Shown: piece by piece, positions 35,954-47,400 of the stretch | Position numbering within the stretch: the first letter of the stretch is position 1 | How the letters are laid out: each line of letters begins with the position of its first letter | Assembly: GCA_021014325.1 (NCBI GenBank) | Contig: CM037471.1 | Coordinates: 22,216,818-22,280,817 of the forward strand | Reading direction: 5' to 3' | Length of the DNA stretch: 64,000 nucleotides | DNA from: Plazaster borealis | Lineage: Eukaryota > Echinodermata > Asteroidea > Forcipulatida > Labidiasteridae | Translations under genes and position numbers: made by a program | The notes under the pieces: generated by a model | Database searches by the model: none | What the model was told of the DNA's origin: nothing | The model's input: only the letters and a program-made list of their open reading frames with translations

Positions 35954-36489
35954 AATTTAGCATCGTTAGAATGGGACGGGGCAGTGTCAAGGTAGTGCTG
36001 CAGTTAATAACAGTCAGAAAAATGTTGCTCAATGACTTAAAGAGAGTTTATTATTTTATATGCATTTAGGTTGTTATTACAAATTTACGAAAGTTGTACA
36101 TATATTTATATTGTTAATAAAAGATGAATTTACATGCATAAAATGTTTGTACAGCTGCTTGTTTTTGCATATTTCTGTAATATTTACACTCTAAATGTTG
36201 ACCTAACCCAAAGTGAACCCACCTTGCCGCCATGTAGTCAATCTTTCAACAGACTTAAACTCAACGAAATTAAAACGTCTCGCATCCTAGAAAAGCCATG
36301 AAACACTCAATTTGATTCTTCACACTTTTTCGACAAATATAAACAAATAAACTAGTGAATAATACCTAAAATAAATTATTTGTTAAAAAATTATTAAAAA
36401 GTCAACAAAGAAAAGTAAATTGTTGGAATTTTTTTTAAATTTTGGTGGACAATTTTCAAACGGAACCAGTTCTAATGTTGTATTATTGA

Positions 36490-37069
36490 AGGGATTGTAC
36501 ACGTTTGGCAATTGGAACCCATTGTTTGTTTCAATCCTATATAGTTGTAGATATATAGACGATGTGACCTCTGTTTACATTCAAACCGCCCTCTGTTGAC
36601 AAAACACTCGTTTCCGCCGGGCAAGAAGACGCGTACTCACGGTAACATTGCGTGTCCTTTATAGCTGGCTGTCAGTACACAAAGGTTTTGCCCGGCGACA
36701 TGCGCGCGCATCATGTTATGGTTTTCGAATGACGTCAGAGGTCACATCTTCTATACCATACAACTTACCTGTCAAAATTTCAAAAGGAGGTAGCATTTTT
36801 GAGATATTGCCAAAAATCTGAAGGGGTTATGTCCGCGCAGGAAGAATAATCTGCATTGGAATACACACTCTGAGAAGCGTTACGGCCATAACGCTTCTCA
36901 GATTCAAATTTTGGGGGATAAAAAGTGATATCTTTTTCCATAACCGCAGTACTTCTAAGTGAAAAGTTTCTCAAAATGCATTATACTATCCAAAGCTGCT
37001 GTACTTCTAACCAAGTAAGTTTGTATTGCCATTAATTTTCAGAGTCACTACCAAATGTATACAGACCCT
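36490..37069. mobile_element. M1b MITE directly after the CCDC34 stop codon, with a nested insert
   Basis: The left end AGGGATTGTACACGTTTGG follows TTGA (36486-36489). The right end ATGTATACAGACCCT precedes TTAA (37070-37073). The interior matches 18521-18905 and has a strong hairpin, GAGAAGCGTTACGG/CCATAACGCTTCTC. A second small MITE lies inside at about 36552-36768. On the minus strand the element starts 3 nt plus the TTAA beyond the CCDC34 stop, so it forms most of the near 3' UTR. Confidence 0.85.
36552..36768. mobile_element. small MITE nested in the M1b element
   Basis: Inverted ends GATGTGACCTCTG and CAGAGGTCACATC flank a CpG-rich core (CGCCGGGCAAGAAGACGCG; GACATGCGCGCGCATCATG). TATA/CTAT at both borders fits a short target duplication. 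The host M1b element is continuous on either side. Confidence 0.82.
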
Positions 37070-37076
37070 TTAAGTA

Positions 37077-39946
37077 TCACCTTGGTCTCCCCCATTTATT
37101 TAATTTTTCCTTCGTCTCTCGCTCCTTAAAGAGAAGAGGAGGAGAGGCTGGCTGGAGTACCACCCCTTGAGACTTCTTTGTCGACTTGCTTCTTGGACCA
37201 CTCTTCTTCTTTCCTCCTCGGTTGTCATGTCCCTCGGTGGGTTTAGGGATTGGGATTGGCATCCATGGAATCGGGTTGTAGTAGTTGGGGATCGGGTATG
37301 TGGCTGTATTGTAGTAACCTGCATGTAGGGAACAAATGTCCAAATGAAATCTCTTTGAACAGATGACTTTGTAAGGGCCCTGACCGAAGTGCATGATGTC
37401 ACAACGAAAAAGGTTCTCAATGGCCACCATTTTGTTTGTAATTCAGCGGGACACTTTCAGGAAGTTTGACAAACATTTTCACCCTTAAAACAGCTGACTT
37501 TGTGAGCATTAAGAATTTTTGTAATCGAAGACGAGTACTTTGGTATCAACGTGGGCTTGTAAAATAATTTAACGTTGCAGTTTTACCTTCAGAATAATAA
37601 TTTTACAATCTGTTCGTGAATCCACGGACGTAATACACAACATAAAAGTAGTTCCGGGTCGGCTGTCCCAAGATATATTGGTGTGAATGCTGGGGGCAAG
37701 TTAGCTCACCCAGATGAGTACACCTGGGTCGACCCGAGGAAGCTAATCGAACGCACCCAATGATCTATCTCTTGTGTACCTTTGAGCATTCCTTGACTGA
37801 CTCCGAAGCTGCTCGGCACTGGTTTGGGTTTCTTGACGGCATCTTTGTACCATCTAACATAAGCCTCCTCTGCCTTGGCTTTGCGGTCTCGCTCCTCCTC
37901 GGCTAACCTCGTCTTCTCTTCATCTTCTTTCGTCTTCTGCTGTAGTGCTTTCTCTTTCTTGTCAGCCAGCCATTTCTCTCTGCTTGCCTGTATTGGAATT
38001 AGAAACATCAAAGACAAATCGTAGGTAATTATCGGAAACTATCTGATAAAGAAGGGGCATCATGTTGGCTCAGTGGTTACTTTTCCTGCCTTTCACCTAT
38101 ATGGACCCCGTTTTGAATCCCACCTTGGACCTGGAGCCTGATTGCGTGGGTTTTCCCCATTTGGGGTTTTCCTCCCACATCTGAAACTGAACATTTCTTC
38201 TCATTTCCTTTTCACCATCTTGTTATTGGGGCTTGCACTTTTGGATGTGTAAAGATATTTTTAAAAAATCACCGATGGTGAAAAGCACCGGAGTTGTTGA
38301 TAGTATTCATTACATGAATCGTTTCTCAAATTTTTGTGGGTTGGTGTCCATTCACGTATGCTGCAGCCAGAGATGCAGTTGGTACCCACTGTCACTCTTC
38401 TAAACATGGATGGATTCGAGGTTCTTGTGAAAATACAGTCACAGTTTTTTGCCGTTTTCTCATCAAGTGGACACTGTAATCAGCTGAAACTTCACATGTG
38501 AATGTTATTGTATTTTTCTCTACAAACAAACATTACGTTGACAAAACCAATCTCTGACCGTACCTTTAACTCTTCCAAAAACCAATAATGTATTATCCCT
38601 TTTAATTTGTGACCATTAGAGGGTTCACAAAATATGTCATTGACCAATCAGCATTGCTAAAGTACCTTGGCTCTATCCATTATCTCCTGTTTCTCCTTTT
38701 CTTTCTTCTCTTTCTTCCTCTGTTCTTTCTTTGCCTCCTTCCTCTTCATCTCCAACTCCCAGTTTGTTTTCTCCTCCACCCATTCATTGACTCTCACTTT
38801 GATGACCGCTTCCTTTTCCTTCTTGGCCCTCCCCTCCGCATCTTTCTTCTGCTTTTCCTCCCTCTCTCTCCGGACTTGTAGTCTCACCTGCTTTCTTTCC
38901 TTTTCAGTCTTCTGAACCAACCATTTCTCCCACGGGGAGAGATTGGGCTGATGAGTGGACGATTGTGTCAGTGTTTTTGATGAGGAGGATGAAGCGATGC
39001 GAACTGGGGTCGTCCTTGAGGTAGACCAGCTACCTGATGCCGATGATGCTGCAGACTTGGATCTCTGTCTTGATTGACTAGACGCTGATGAGGCTCCTCC
39101 TCGTCTTGGAGTTGATTGGCTGGATGTCGAGGCAGATCTTGTCCTGGATCCTGATTGGTTGGAGTGCATTGAGGACTTGGACTGCGTGATTGATGAAGAT
39201 GGTGGTGATTCTGATCTAGAAGAATGAAATGTTTAAGTGAAATGTTTAAGTGAACTTACTGAAAAGCAAAATACTTGTGAAAATAAGAACAACTAAATAC
39301 TGGTACATTTTGTATTGTATTTTTTCTCTGAAAGTAAAAACTATTTTCTTTGTAGTACACCTTTTGCAGAGCTGGCAACATTTGCATCTTGTAATCAGTG
39401 AGACTTTGTAAAACAATCGGGGAGATATTTAGAATTACATTCAACATAATAGGGAACAAGTTTCCATAATCAGGGAGATTTTCAAACTTGTTCCTCAGAA
39501 CAAAGAAAGAATGGTTTATTTTCAGGGAACTTTCTGCAGAATCAGAGAGAGTTGGCAGAGCTCTGCATTTGTTTTTCTTTGAAGATTAAAATAAAAACAG
39601 CTTGATAAACAAATCATGGAATGATGTGACAGTTCAACTAATAAATGTTGTTGAAGTAAAAACCACACCTCCTTTTCCGTGATGATAACTTTGACGTAGA
39701 TGACGTTGAAGATGAAGTTGACGAGCTGGATGAATAACTGCCTTCAGAGATGTTCTCCACACTGCTGTGAGACAAAACCGATAATAGTGACCTCGTTGAT
39801 GCCCCTGTCTGCTCCAAGCCACCACTCCTGCCAACAGCTAACTCTGGACTCCCCAAAGAGTCATCATCGACGTCCCTCTTGGATGCGGCTCCCTCTCTCT
39901 TTGGGGTGGAGTGAGCACGAGGGTCGTTTTCTATATCACTCTCCAT
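37077..39946 (-). CDS. CCDC34: coiled-coil domain-containing protein 34, 4 coding exons
   Basis: Exons on the minus strand: 39946-39669 (donor GTGTGG), 39215-38666 (donor GTACTT), 37987-37780 (donor GTACAC), 37318-37077. Together they give 1278 nt, 425 residues (human is 373), with all phases consistent. Residues 1-180 are Ser-rich and low-complexity. SPWEKWL at about 186-192 opens the conserved part, followed by a long Lys/Glu-rich coiled coil (about 195-335, including REKWLADKKEKALQQK and VRWYKDAVKKPKPVP). The C-terminus has the family signature YYNPIPWMPIPIPKP. Vertebrate CCDC34 is linked to sperm flagella and intraflagellar transport; the role here is inferred. A 5' UTR exon ending at a GTGAGA donor near 41059 and joining just before the ATG is likely. 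Confidence 0.93.
38063..38215 (+). mobile_element. tRNA-like SINE (family S3), CCDC34 intron 2
   Basis: The tRNA-like head (TTGGCTCAGTGGTTAC, CCCGTTTTGAATCCCACC) is followed by TGCGTGGGTTTTCCCCATTT and GGGGTTTTCCTCCCACATC. Confidence 0.72.
38240..38575. repeat. M1-related MITE (third subfamily), CCDC34 intron 2
   Basis: It resembles 23640-24012 in reverse: GGTACCCACTGTCACTC, GTTGATAGTATTCATTAC and TGACCGTACCTTTAA. The left end is unclear. Confidence 0.5.
39369..39572. mobile_element. MITE with GAGCTGCCAAC ends, copy 1 (CCDC34 intron 1)
   Basis: The left end is AGAGCTGGCAACATTTGC and the right end is GAGTTGGCAGAGCTCTG. Inside are GATATTTAGAATTACATTCA and GGAACTTTCTGCAGAATCAG. A second copy lies on the other side of exon 1. 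Confidence 0.78.
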
Positions 39947-40037
39947 TCTTTAGAATTAGATCTATACATCGGGATACTTTTACAAGAAAAACAAGAATAA
40001 AACACACATGAAATCAAATGCCAAACTATACGGTCAC

Positions 40038-40235
40038 AGAGCTGCCAACATTTGCATCTTGCAATCAGAAAGATTTTGTACAACAATCACGGAGATATTT
40101 AAACTTACATTCACATAATGGAGACAAAATTTCCATAATCAGGGAAATTTCTAAATTTGTTCATCAGAACATGGAAAGACTGGTTTATTTTTGAGGGAAC
40201 TTTCTGCAGAATTAGGGAGAGTTGGCAGCTCTGGA
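40038..40235. mobile_element. MITE with GAGCTGCCAAC ends, copy 2 (upstream of CCDC34 exon 1)
   Basis: AGAGCTGCCAACATTTGC on the left and GAGTTGGCAGCTCTG on the right, in the same orientation as 39369-39572 and similar throughout. The pair brackets the first coding exon of CCDC34. Confidence 0.8.
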
Positions 40236-41050
40236 ATCTGTTAGAAAAGACTGGGGAGTGGGGACTGGTAGAACTATGAGGTTCGTCTCTAGACGATAGC
40301 GGACTGAACCTAGCTCTAAGTGTTTCTAACATATGCCCTTTAAATTTAACCCTACTATCTGGTGAATTGTGCAGCCCACTATTCCACCATTCAAATGACA
40401 TTTACACGCTCCACTGATCATGCACTACCAACAATAGTAGCGATAATCGTAGTTGCGATAATCGTAACCCTCCTACCGATGGTCAGAGACGACTCTCTTG
40501 GCCAATGTGTGGAAGATGGAAGGTTATGTTTTCAAAACCAAGTACAACCAATGACCCAACAAGCTTCTTGGTCCGAAGTGAAATTTGTTTATCATTCTGC
40601 CTTGTTTTATTTTAAACTCAAAATAAATGGTGTAAACTTGACACTGACAGCAAATCAACATTAACATTAACAAACAAGGCTTTACAAGGTTCAATCAAAT
40701 GTAAGACTGCCTCTATTAATCTCAACTAATCTCTAATTATAATAGTAATAATTTGACAAGGACATGAAATTAAAATAATGCAATGAGTATGGATGACTGA
40801 ACGATTAATTGAGAGGTGAGATTTGCGGTTTTAAAAAGTAAACAAAGGGAATTATTTGAAAAATATTTAAGAAACATATGAGAAAGAATTATAATCATTC
40901 AAATTATTTAAAGATTTCGAAGGAAGAATGATATTAAGAGTAAGACTAGAGTAGAGCAATCTATGTTTGACTGCAAACAAATTAGACATTAATAGAACAT
41001 GGTTGGGAGGGTTGAACATTTTCAAACAAACAACAAAAATAGATGAAAAC
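40236..41050. other. non-coding stretch, presumed 5' UTR intron of CCDC34
   Basis: No recognised repeat or exon. Near 40430-40460 there is a short duplicated TAGCGATAATCGTAG/TTGCGATAATCGTAA motif. Confidence 0.45.
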
Positions 41051-41058
41051 CGTCTCAC

Positions 41059-41412
41059 CAAAATATCACACCAGCTTCACCGTTCGCCTTTTTTAAGTTG
41101 CAACACAATACAACTATAGAGAGCCCTCTATTGGCAACAAACTTTCACCGTTACTAACAGTGTTAGTCTGTTACCCAAAGTTTACATTCACTTTATCATT
41201 ACATGTTACATATCGAAAACGGGTAATACGTCAATTCAACCTGTTGCCTTTCGCGCGGGGAGTTGATGACCCCTGTAAGTTCAACATTTGCATGATTCGA
41301 TTAATGTCAACTAAAAACTACATGAACTAGGCCTCTCTCGCTAGCAGTGCTAGTTGATGCAGCTATTTCTTGTTTTAGCTCATCCTTGAGAAGTACGGCG
41401 GTATCTAAAGAC
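41059..41412. promoter_or_regulatory. probable bidirectional promoter of CCDC34 and TMEM19
   Basis: On the minus strand a good donor (TTTTG|GTGAGACGG, at 41058) would end a CCDC34 leader exon. On the plus strand an acceptor-like TTCTTGTTTTAG at 41367-41378, or simple transcription, leads to the TMEM19 start at 41413. CpGs (TTTCGCGCGGGG at about 41249) cluster between. No TATA box is obvious. This is inference from geometry. Confidence 0.45.
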
Positions 41413-44400
41413 ATGATTCTGTTTGGGGCATTACTGAGTGTAGTTGTGCCGTTGTCACTGCTGGTTTGGGCAGTGTCTATGCTTGGTTTTACGTACCTTG
41501 GATCTGAAGGTAGGACTGAGCGTTCATGACTTTTTACAAACAAATTCTGAACTGTACTCTACTGTGGTAATTTAAAGGGGCACGTTTTAAATTGCCTTCG
41601 TTCGGATTGGGTGCTTTGGGCTATACAAAGCTTTTATTTTATTTTATGAATATAAAGTCATATTAAATGGGTGGAAAGATATTTTAAAAGTAGAATAGGC
41701 CTATAATGATTCACATAAATTTCCACATGAAACTTTGCGATTTTTGTTTTTTTCTCATGACAGAACACGGTCCGCTATTTTAGAACAAATTTTTTGACTG
41801 TATGTTCAGCTGGTTTAAATGAATTATGCAAATTAATTACGAAGGCAAAACAAACTGAAGAGGGCGCTAGAGCGATTCAATGTTAGACGCTGGCGGCGCC
41901 GTAAAAAGTAAATAACTCGCCTGATGCGTCGCAATCGCAAGTGCATCACAGCTTTTTACAAGAAAAATTATAAGGTAAACAAATGTGTATAAAAAAAATT
42001 ACCTTTACAAGGGCCTGGCAGCGAAGAGAAACGAGTCTAGCTGGTCACACTGAGTATGCAGTGCTTTACACACATCGGTTTATGGGTATCGGCTTGTTAA
42101 CGACTGGAGGGTGTCGATCATGTCAATTCTGTTTATAGACCTTTCTAATGCAACTTCACATCTCAAGTTTTTGCCAACCAAGGTTGGAAAACCATTGGAA
42201 GCCATAAACGTAAAGCAGAAAAAAATAGCCACAGTTTGTAACAATGTCACATTCAAAAATAGTGTCAAATTTGTTGGAAACAAAGCAACCAATCATGGGA
42301 TGTATTTTTTTTTATTATTGAAAGTTTGCAGAAATGTTGAATTTGGACACAATACCTGTTAACAAGATTGAGTGTTTTGCTAACATTCGGCCGTCCATGC
42401 CAACCAGCACAGTTTGTTTATCAACAATAGAAAGGTCTATAGCTTCACTGCATCTTTAGTATCGGACTCAGATTAGGAAAGTTTTTATGCTTTCAAAGGG
42501 TGAAGAAATTTTATACTTAAGATGTTTTATAACATTAGAAATCCCATTTTAATATATCATCCCTCAACCCCTTTTTTTTCTTCCTCCAGCCCCAATCTAC
42601 CCAATCTCACCAGGACGATGGCTTCTGACTGTCACACTTCCGTTGTTTCTTGCAATGAATGGTCTGAGAAAGAAGAGTGTCACTTCAGGAGGTGCCCTAC
42701 TAGGTATAAATGTTCTGCCCAACTTTAGAATTGTCCCAACTATAGTTGGGACTAGTCCCGACTTGAGTGTTACAGTTGGGACGGCCCAACTATAGCTGGG
42801 ATTGCCTTATAGTGTAATCAGTCAGCTTTAGAATCATCCCAACTATATTTGGGACCAGTCCCAACATGAGTGTTACAGTTGGGATTGCCCAACTATAGTT
42901 GGGAAAGCCTGATAGTGTGATCATAGAGCAAGGTCATCCTTCCTCAATAGTGTGACTTTTTGGAGTTTCTTGAGTAATTATTTTCCTTCGAAAATATCGT
43001 TGCCACAATGAAACCCTGACTTGACAAAGGAAAGACAACAAAGGTTCTCATAGTTAGTTACGGGGTTTGATGTTGATGTGTGAGAAAATTGAGCAGGCAC
43101 CCACCGTGGTTCACAGAACCTCGGCCGTGAGCCATGGCCGAACATCTGCCATGGTATGCTGGAATCTCGAAACGCTCAGACTTACCTCCCATTGAGCCAA
43201 ATATAATAACGAACAATGGCTGGGATTTGGTAAGTGCAGAATTCAAAACCATTTTTTTTGTAAAATGGCAGCAGTTAAGAATTGCTCAGGATGATTGGTA
43301 CATAAGACCAACTTGACTTCTAGAAACCTTTTAGATGAACGCTTAACATTTATTGCCTGCCTGGAATTTCATCTTTGAGAGGGCAAGGCCATTTTCATTT
43401 CGCAAAGGGCACTTCCATTGGAAAATCTTAAAGTCTATGGGAAACTTTTGAAGGGGCACGAAGGCCAAGACCAGGGCAACAGATGCCGTAGTCGGGTTGG
43501 TGTAGTGGTATCTTTTCTCGCCTTCCACCTCTAGGACCTTGGTTTGAATCACGCCGCGGGCACTGCGTGGATTGGACTGCGTGGGTTTTCCCCTGGAATA
43601 ATTCTCTGGAGTTTTCCTCCTACATCTAAAACTTAAACTTCCTTGTCTTCTCTCTGTGGGGTTCTTGGCTAGTACAATGATTAAGTTCGCTTTTCTGAGA
43701 GTCCTTGGCTTCACAGCCATAACAAATGAAATGAAAAAATAAAAATAAATGGTCTCCGTGTAATTCCAGGCCTGTTATTGTTTTTGAATATACATTATAT
43801 ATTTTTCTGACATTTAGCAATCCTAATATAAGATTTTAGAAATTACAAGGTTGACTTATAATGGAATGATTTTATTTACAGGTTACATCGTTGGTTTTAT
43901 AATGTTGTTGGCCAGCTACTCATTCTTCATGGCTCTGTTGGCGTTCTTCTACACTGCCTCCAAAGCAACAACATTCAAGGCCGAAATGAAGAAGAAGATT
44001 GAGACAGACTACAAGGAAGGTACTAAGTCACTATTACTGTCGGTGTACTCACCTGCCCAACTGGCCCTTGCCACAAAATACCATAGGAGACTGTGGAGAC
44101 TAAGTCCACAGTACACAAGCTATGGTGTTTCCTGGTAATACCAGCTGTACAGACAGAAGAAACCCATGCACCCAATCCTAGCCGAAGGTGTGGTTCTTTG
44201 TGACCGTCTGTGAAACCTGTCCCCATTACTATCGATGTACTCTCCTGCCCAACTGGCTCTTGCCACAAAATTCCACAGGAAACTATGGAGAGTAAGTCCA
44301 CAGTACACAAGCCATGGGGTTTCTTGATAATACCAGCTGTACAAACAGAAAAAACCCATGCACCCAATCCTAGCCTAGCCTAGAAGGTGTGGATCTTTGT

Positions 44401-47400
44401 GACAGTCTGTGAAATCTGTCCCTATTGTATTGCTATATTCTCCTGCCCAGCTGGCTCTTGCCACAGATTACCACAGGAGACTATGGAGACTAAGTCCACA
44501 GTACACAGGTCATGGGGTTTTCACATAATACCAGCTGTACAAACAAAAGCAACCCATGTCCAATTTGTCTTCTTGCTGTTTCCCAAATTTTCCCCGCTAT
44601 TTTGCCCGAACTCAAGAGGGTAGTTGCCCGCCTGTGCATTGTGCAAAGGATCAATAGATGAAGTTTTACCACGTATTGAATTTTTTTTTTTTTTTTGGAT
44701 CCTGTTTTTTGCCGAAAAAGGTGGGCAGCGTGACTGGCTTCAGGTGGTGTGCAACGCTGGTATCCCCATGTCCCTTGCGATCATCTACCTCATCGACAGC
44801 GGCTTCAGAGATTTGCCTCTTGACTTCGGCAGACGCTACGACACAACTTGGACAGCCCTGGCCCTGATGAGTGCGTTTGCCTGCGGCTGCGGGGACACAT
44901 GGTCGTCGGAGATTGGATCGGTCATGGGTTCGAAGACACCACGACTGATCACCACCTTGTCCAAGGTGCCAGTAGGTGAGGCTAAAGCTAGAAACTTTAA
45001 TTGAGTTGCTCGTGGGTTTAGCTGGACCAGTTTATGGGTTCTATGTCACCTGGGGCTTTTCTCAAACATGGGCTTGGGCTCCAGGCTCCGTCTGATGTTC
45101 AAACCATCGCTTGCAAACTACACGCTGTTCCAAAAATGTATAAGCCTGAAGGCCGCTTCTTACTCTCTGCGTTTCCACTGCGTACACAGCGCGCGGAGCC
45201 CAAGCCGGAGACGAAGCCCAAGTCGAGGTTTGAGAAAGGCCCCTAGCCTCTGCATCATCAGCAGCCTAGGAAGCTCCCTGAAGATGAGCAGAGTATACTG
45301 TTCGAAACGTCGAGACCACAACGGCTCTTTTCAGAGCCAACACTCCTCTCAAAAGAGATTTTTACACATGGTTGTACCCGCAAGTTTGCTAGTAATAGTT
45401 GCTTCCTATTATCCACACCATGCAAAGCTTCAAACTTCAGTCACCTAAGACTGTTCGATACTTTGTCCAAGATGACAGTAGGTAGGAAAAAGCTTAGAAA
45501 TTATATTTAAGCTGCAGTGGAAGACCGCCAACATAGGGCGATAGCTCAGTTGGTAGAACGCCGGCACACACAAATTTACCCAGTCAGTTTCCCTTGTGGG
45601 TTTACACTTGATACATGTATCAAATTGATACTTCATAATACCACAGAAGATGAAGAAACAATCCTTCACAAATAAGAAAAATAATCTGCAAATTTATAAC
45701 CCACTGAAAGTAACAATATGACCAGACAATAAATCAGGTTTTTTCTTAATATAAACTGACAAACGCACATGAATAACTTAGTACAAGTCAGCTCAAAATA
45801 TGCTTCCCTGAACAAAGATTTTGACAAAATAGGGAGACTGCAAAGATAGGACTAGATAGCTCAGTTGGTAGAGAGCCGGCAGGCTAATCCAGCGGTCACA
45901 GGTTCAAGTCCCGCTCTAGTCAATTTGTCTTTGTTCAACCTCATGAACATTTCATATTTTCCCCCAGTCAGTTTCCCTTGTGGTCTATTACCAAATATTT
46001 TCCAATACAAAACCTGTCTGGAAAAATTTCCCATGTAATCCCATAGTATTATCAGCACAATAGTCCCAGCCACTCTCAAATACCCAAATTTGCTACAATG
46101 TTATACATTGAGGTCAACCAGGGTTCAACACACACCCACACACACAGTGGGGATTGCTTGACTCTATGTAGGAGATTAAGCAACCATGACCATATACTTT
46201 AAAGGCATCGAACACGTTTGGTAATTGTCAACGACCAGTGTTCTCACTTGGTGTATCCCAACATATGCAAATAACAAGCCTGTGAAAATTTGGGCTCAAT
46301 TGGTCATCAAAGTTGCAAGAAAATGATGAAAGAAAAAACACCCTTGTTGTACAAATTTGTGTGCTTTCAGATAGGAATAAAAACTTCTTGCAAGAAGTTA
46401 TTATTATTTTAGTGAGAAATTACCTTTTTCTCAAAAACTACTTCAGAGGGAGTCATTTCCTACAATGTTTTATACTATCAACAGCTCTCCTTTGCTTGTT
46501 ACCAAGTAACTTTTTATGCTAATATATATTTTGAGTAATTACCAAACATGTACGATACCTTTAAGAATACAATAAAAATGGGGATTTACTGATCATACTA
46601 AAAACTCTGAATGTAATACACACAACACTTAAGTAAAAATCAGTCTGAAATGTAAAAACATATAATAATAATAATAATAAAGAGAGACTTATAAAGCGCA
46701 AACAGTTGCAGATCGGTTCCGCCACAAGGCGCTGAATACAAGCATAAATGGATTAAACCACAAAAACTAAATTAAAAACAACAATAATTAAACAATTTTA
46801 CAAAAAATTACGTCTGGACCAGCCAAATACACAGTTAGCTAAAAGATGAACTAGTTTAAAATAGTTGCAGAAAATGAATACTAGATACAAACCTTTCAAT
46901 AAGTTGCAATGTTACAAAAAACTGTTTGGAAAGATAAGTCTTAAGGCGAGACTTGAACAACTCGATGGTCTACGACTCTCTGATGATCGATGGCAGGCTG
47001 TTCCAAAGTGAAGGAACATATCATGAAATCCAAATCATATTTATCTTGGATCTTACTGCACAGACAACTTTGTTTGCTATCATGTATATCTCAAATGAAC
47101 AATTGGATCCAAACAGGCAGGCAAAACAGTTTGGTTTCATTCAAGGCTGATTAGGAAAGATCACAATGGAGAACAAAATACAACCGGCTGTCAGTACACT
47201 TTAATTGCTTGGAAAGCAAAAGGGCAAATCTATCATCAATAACCCAATGGAGAGAAGACAAGGAAGGAAGTTTCAGTTTTAGATGTGGGAGGGAAACCCC
47301 AAAGAATTATTCCAGGGAAAACCCACGCAGTCAGGTAGGGACTGAAAACACACAATCCACGTAGTGCCCCTGGCAGGATTCGAACCGGGGTCCTAGAGGT

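Noticed and set aside
37100..37420. 106-codon minus-strand frame beside the last CCDC34 exon
   Set aside because: It is the wrong frame of the exon; the true frame gives the conserved YYNPIPW signature.
38609..38915. Leucine/serine/phenylalanine-rich plus-strand frames
   Set aside because: They are antisense shadows of the Lys/Glu-rich CCDC34 coiled coil.
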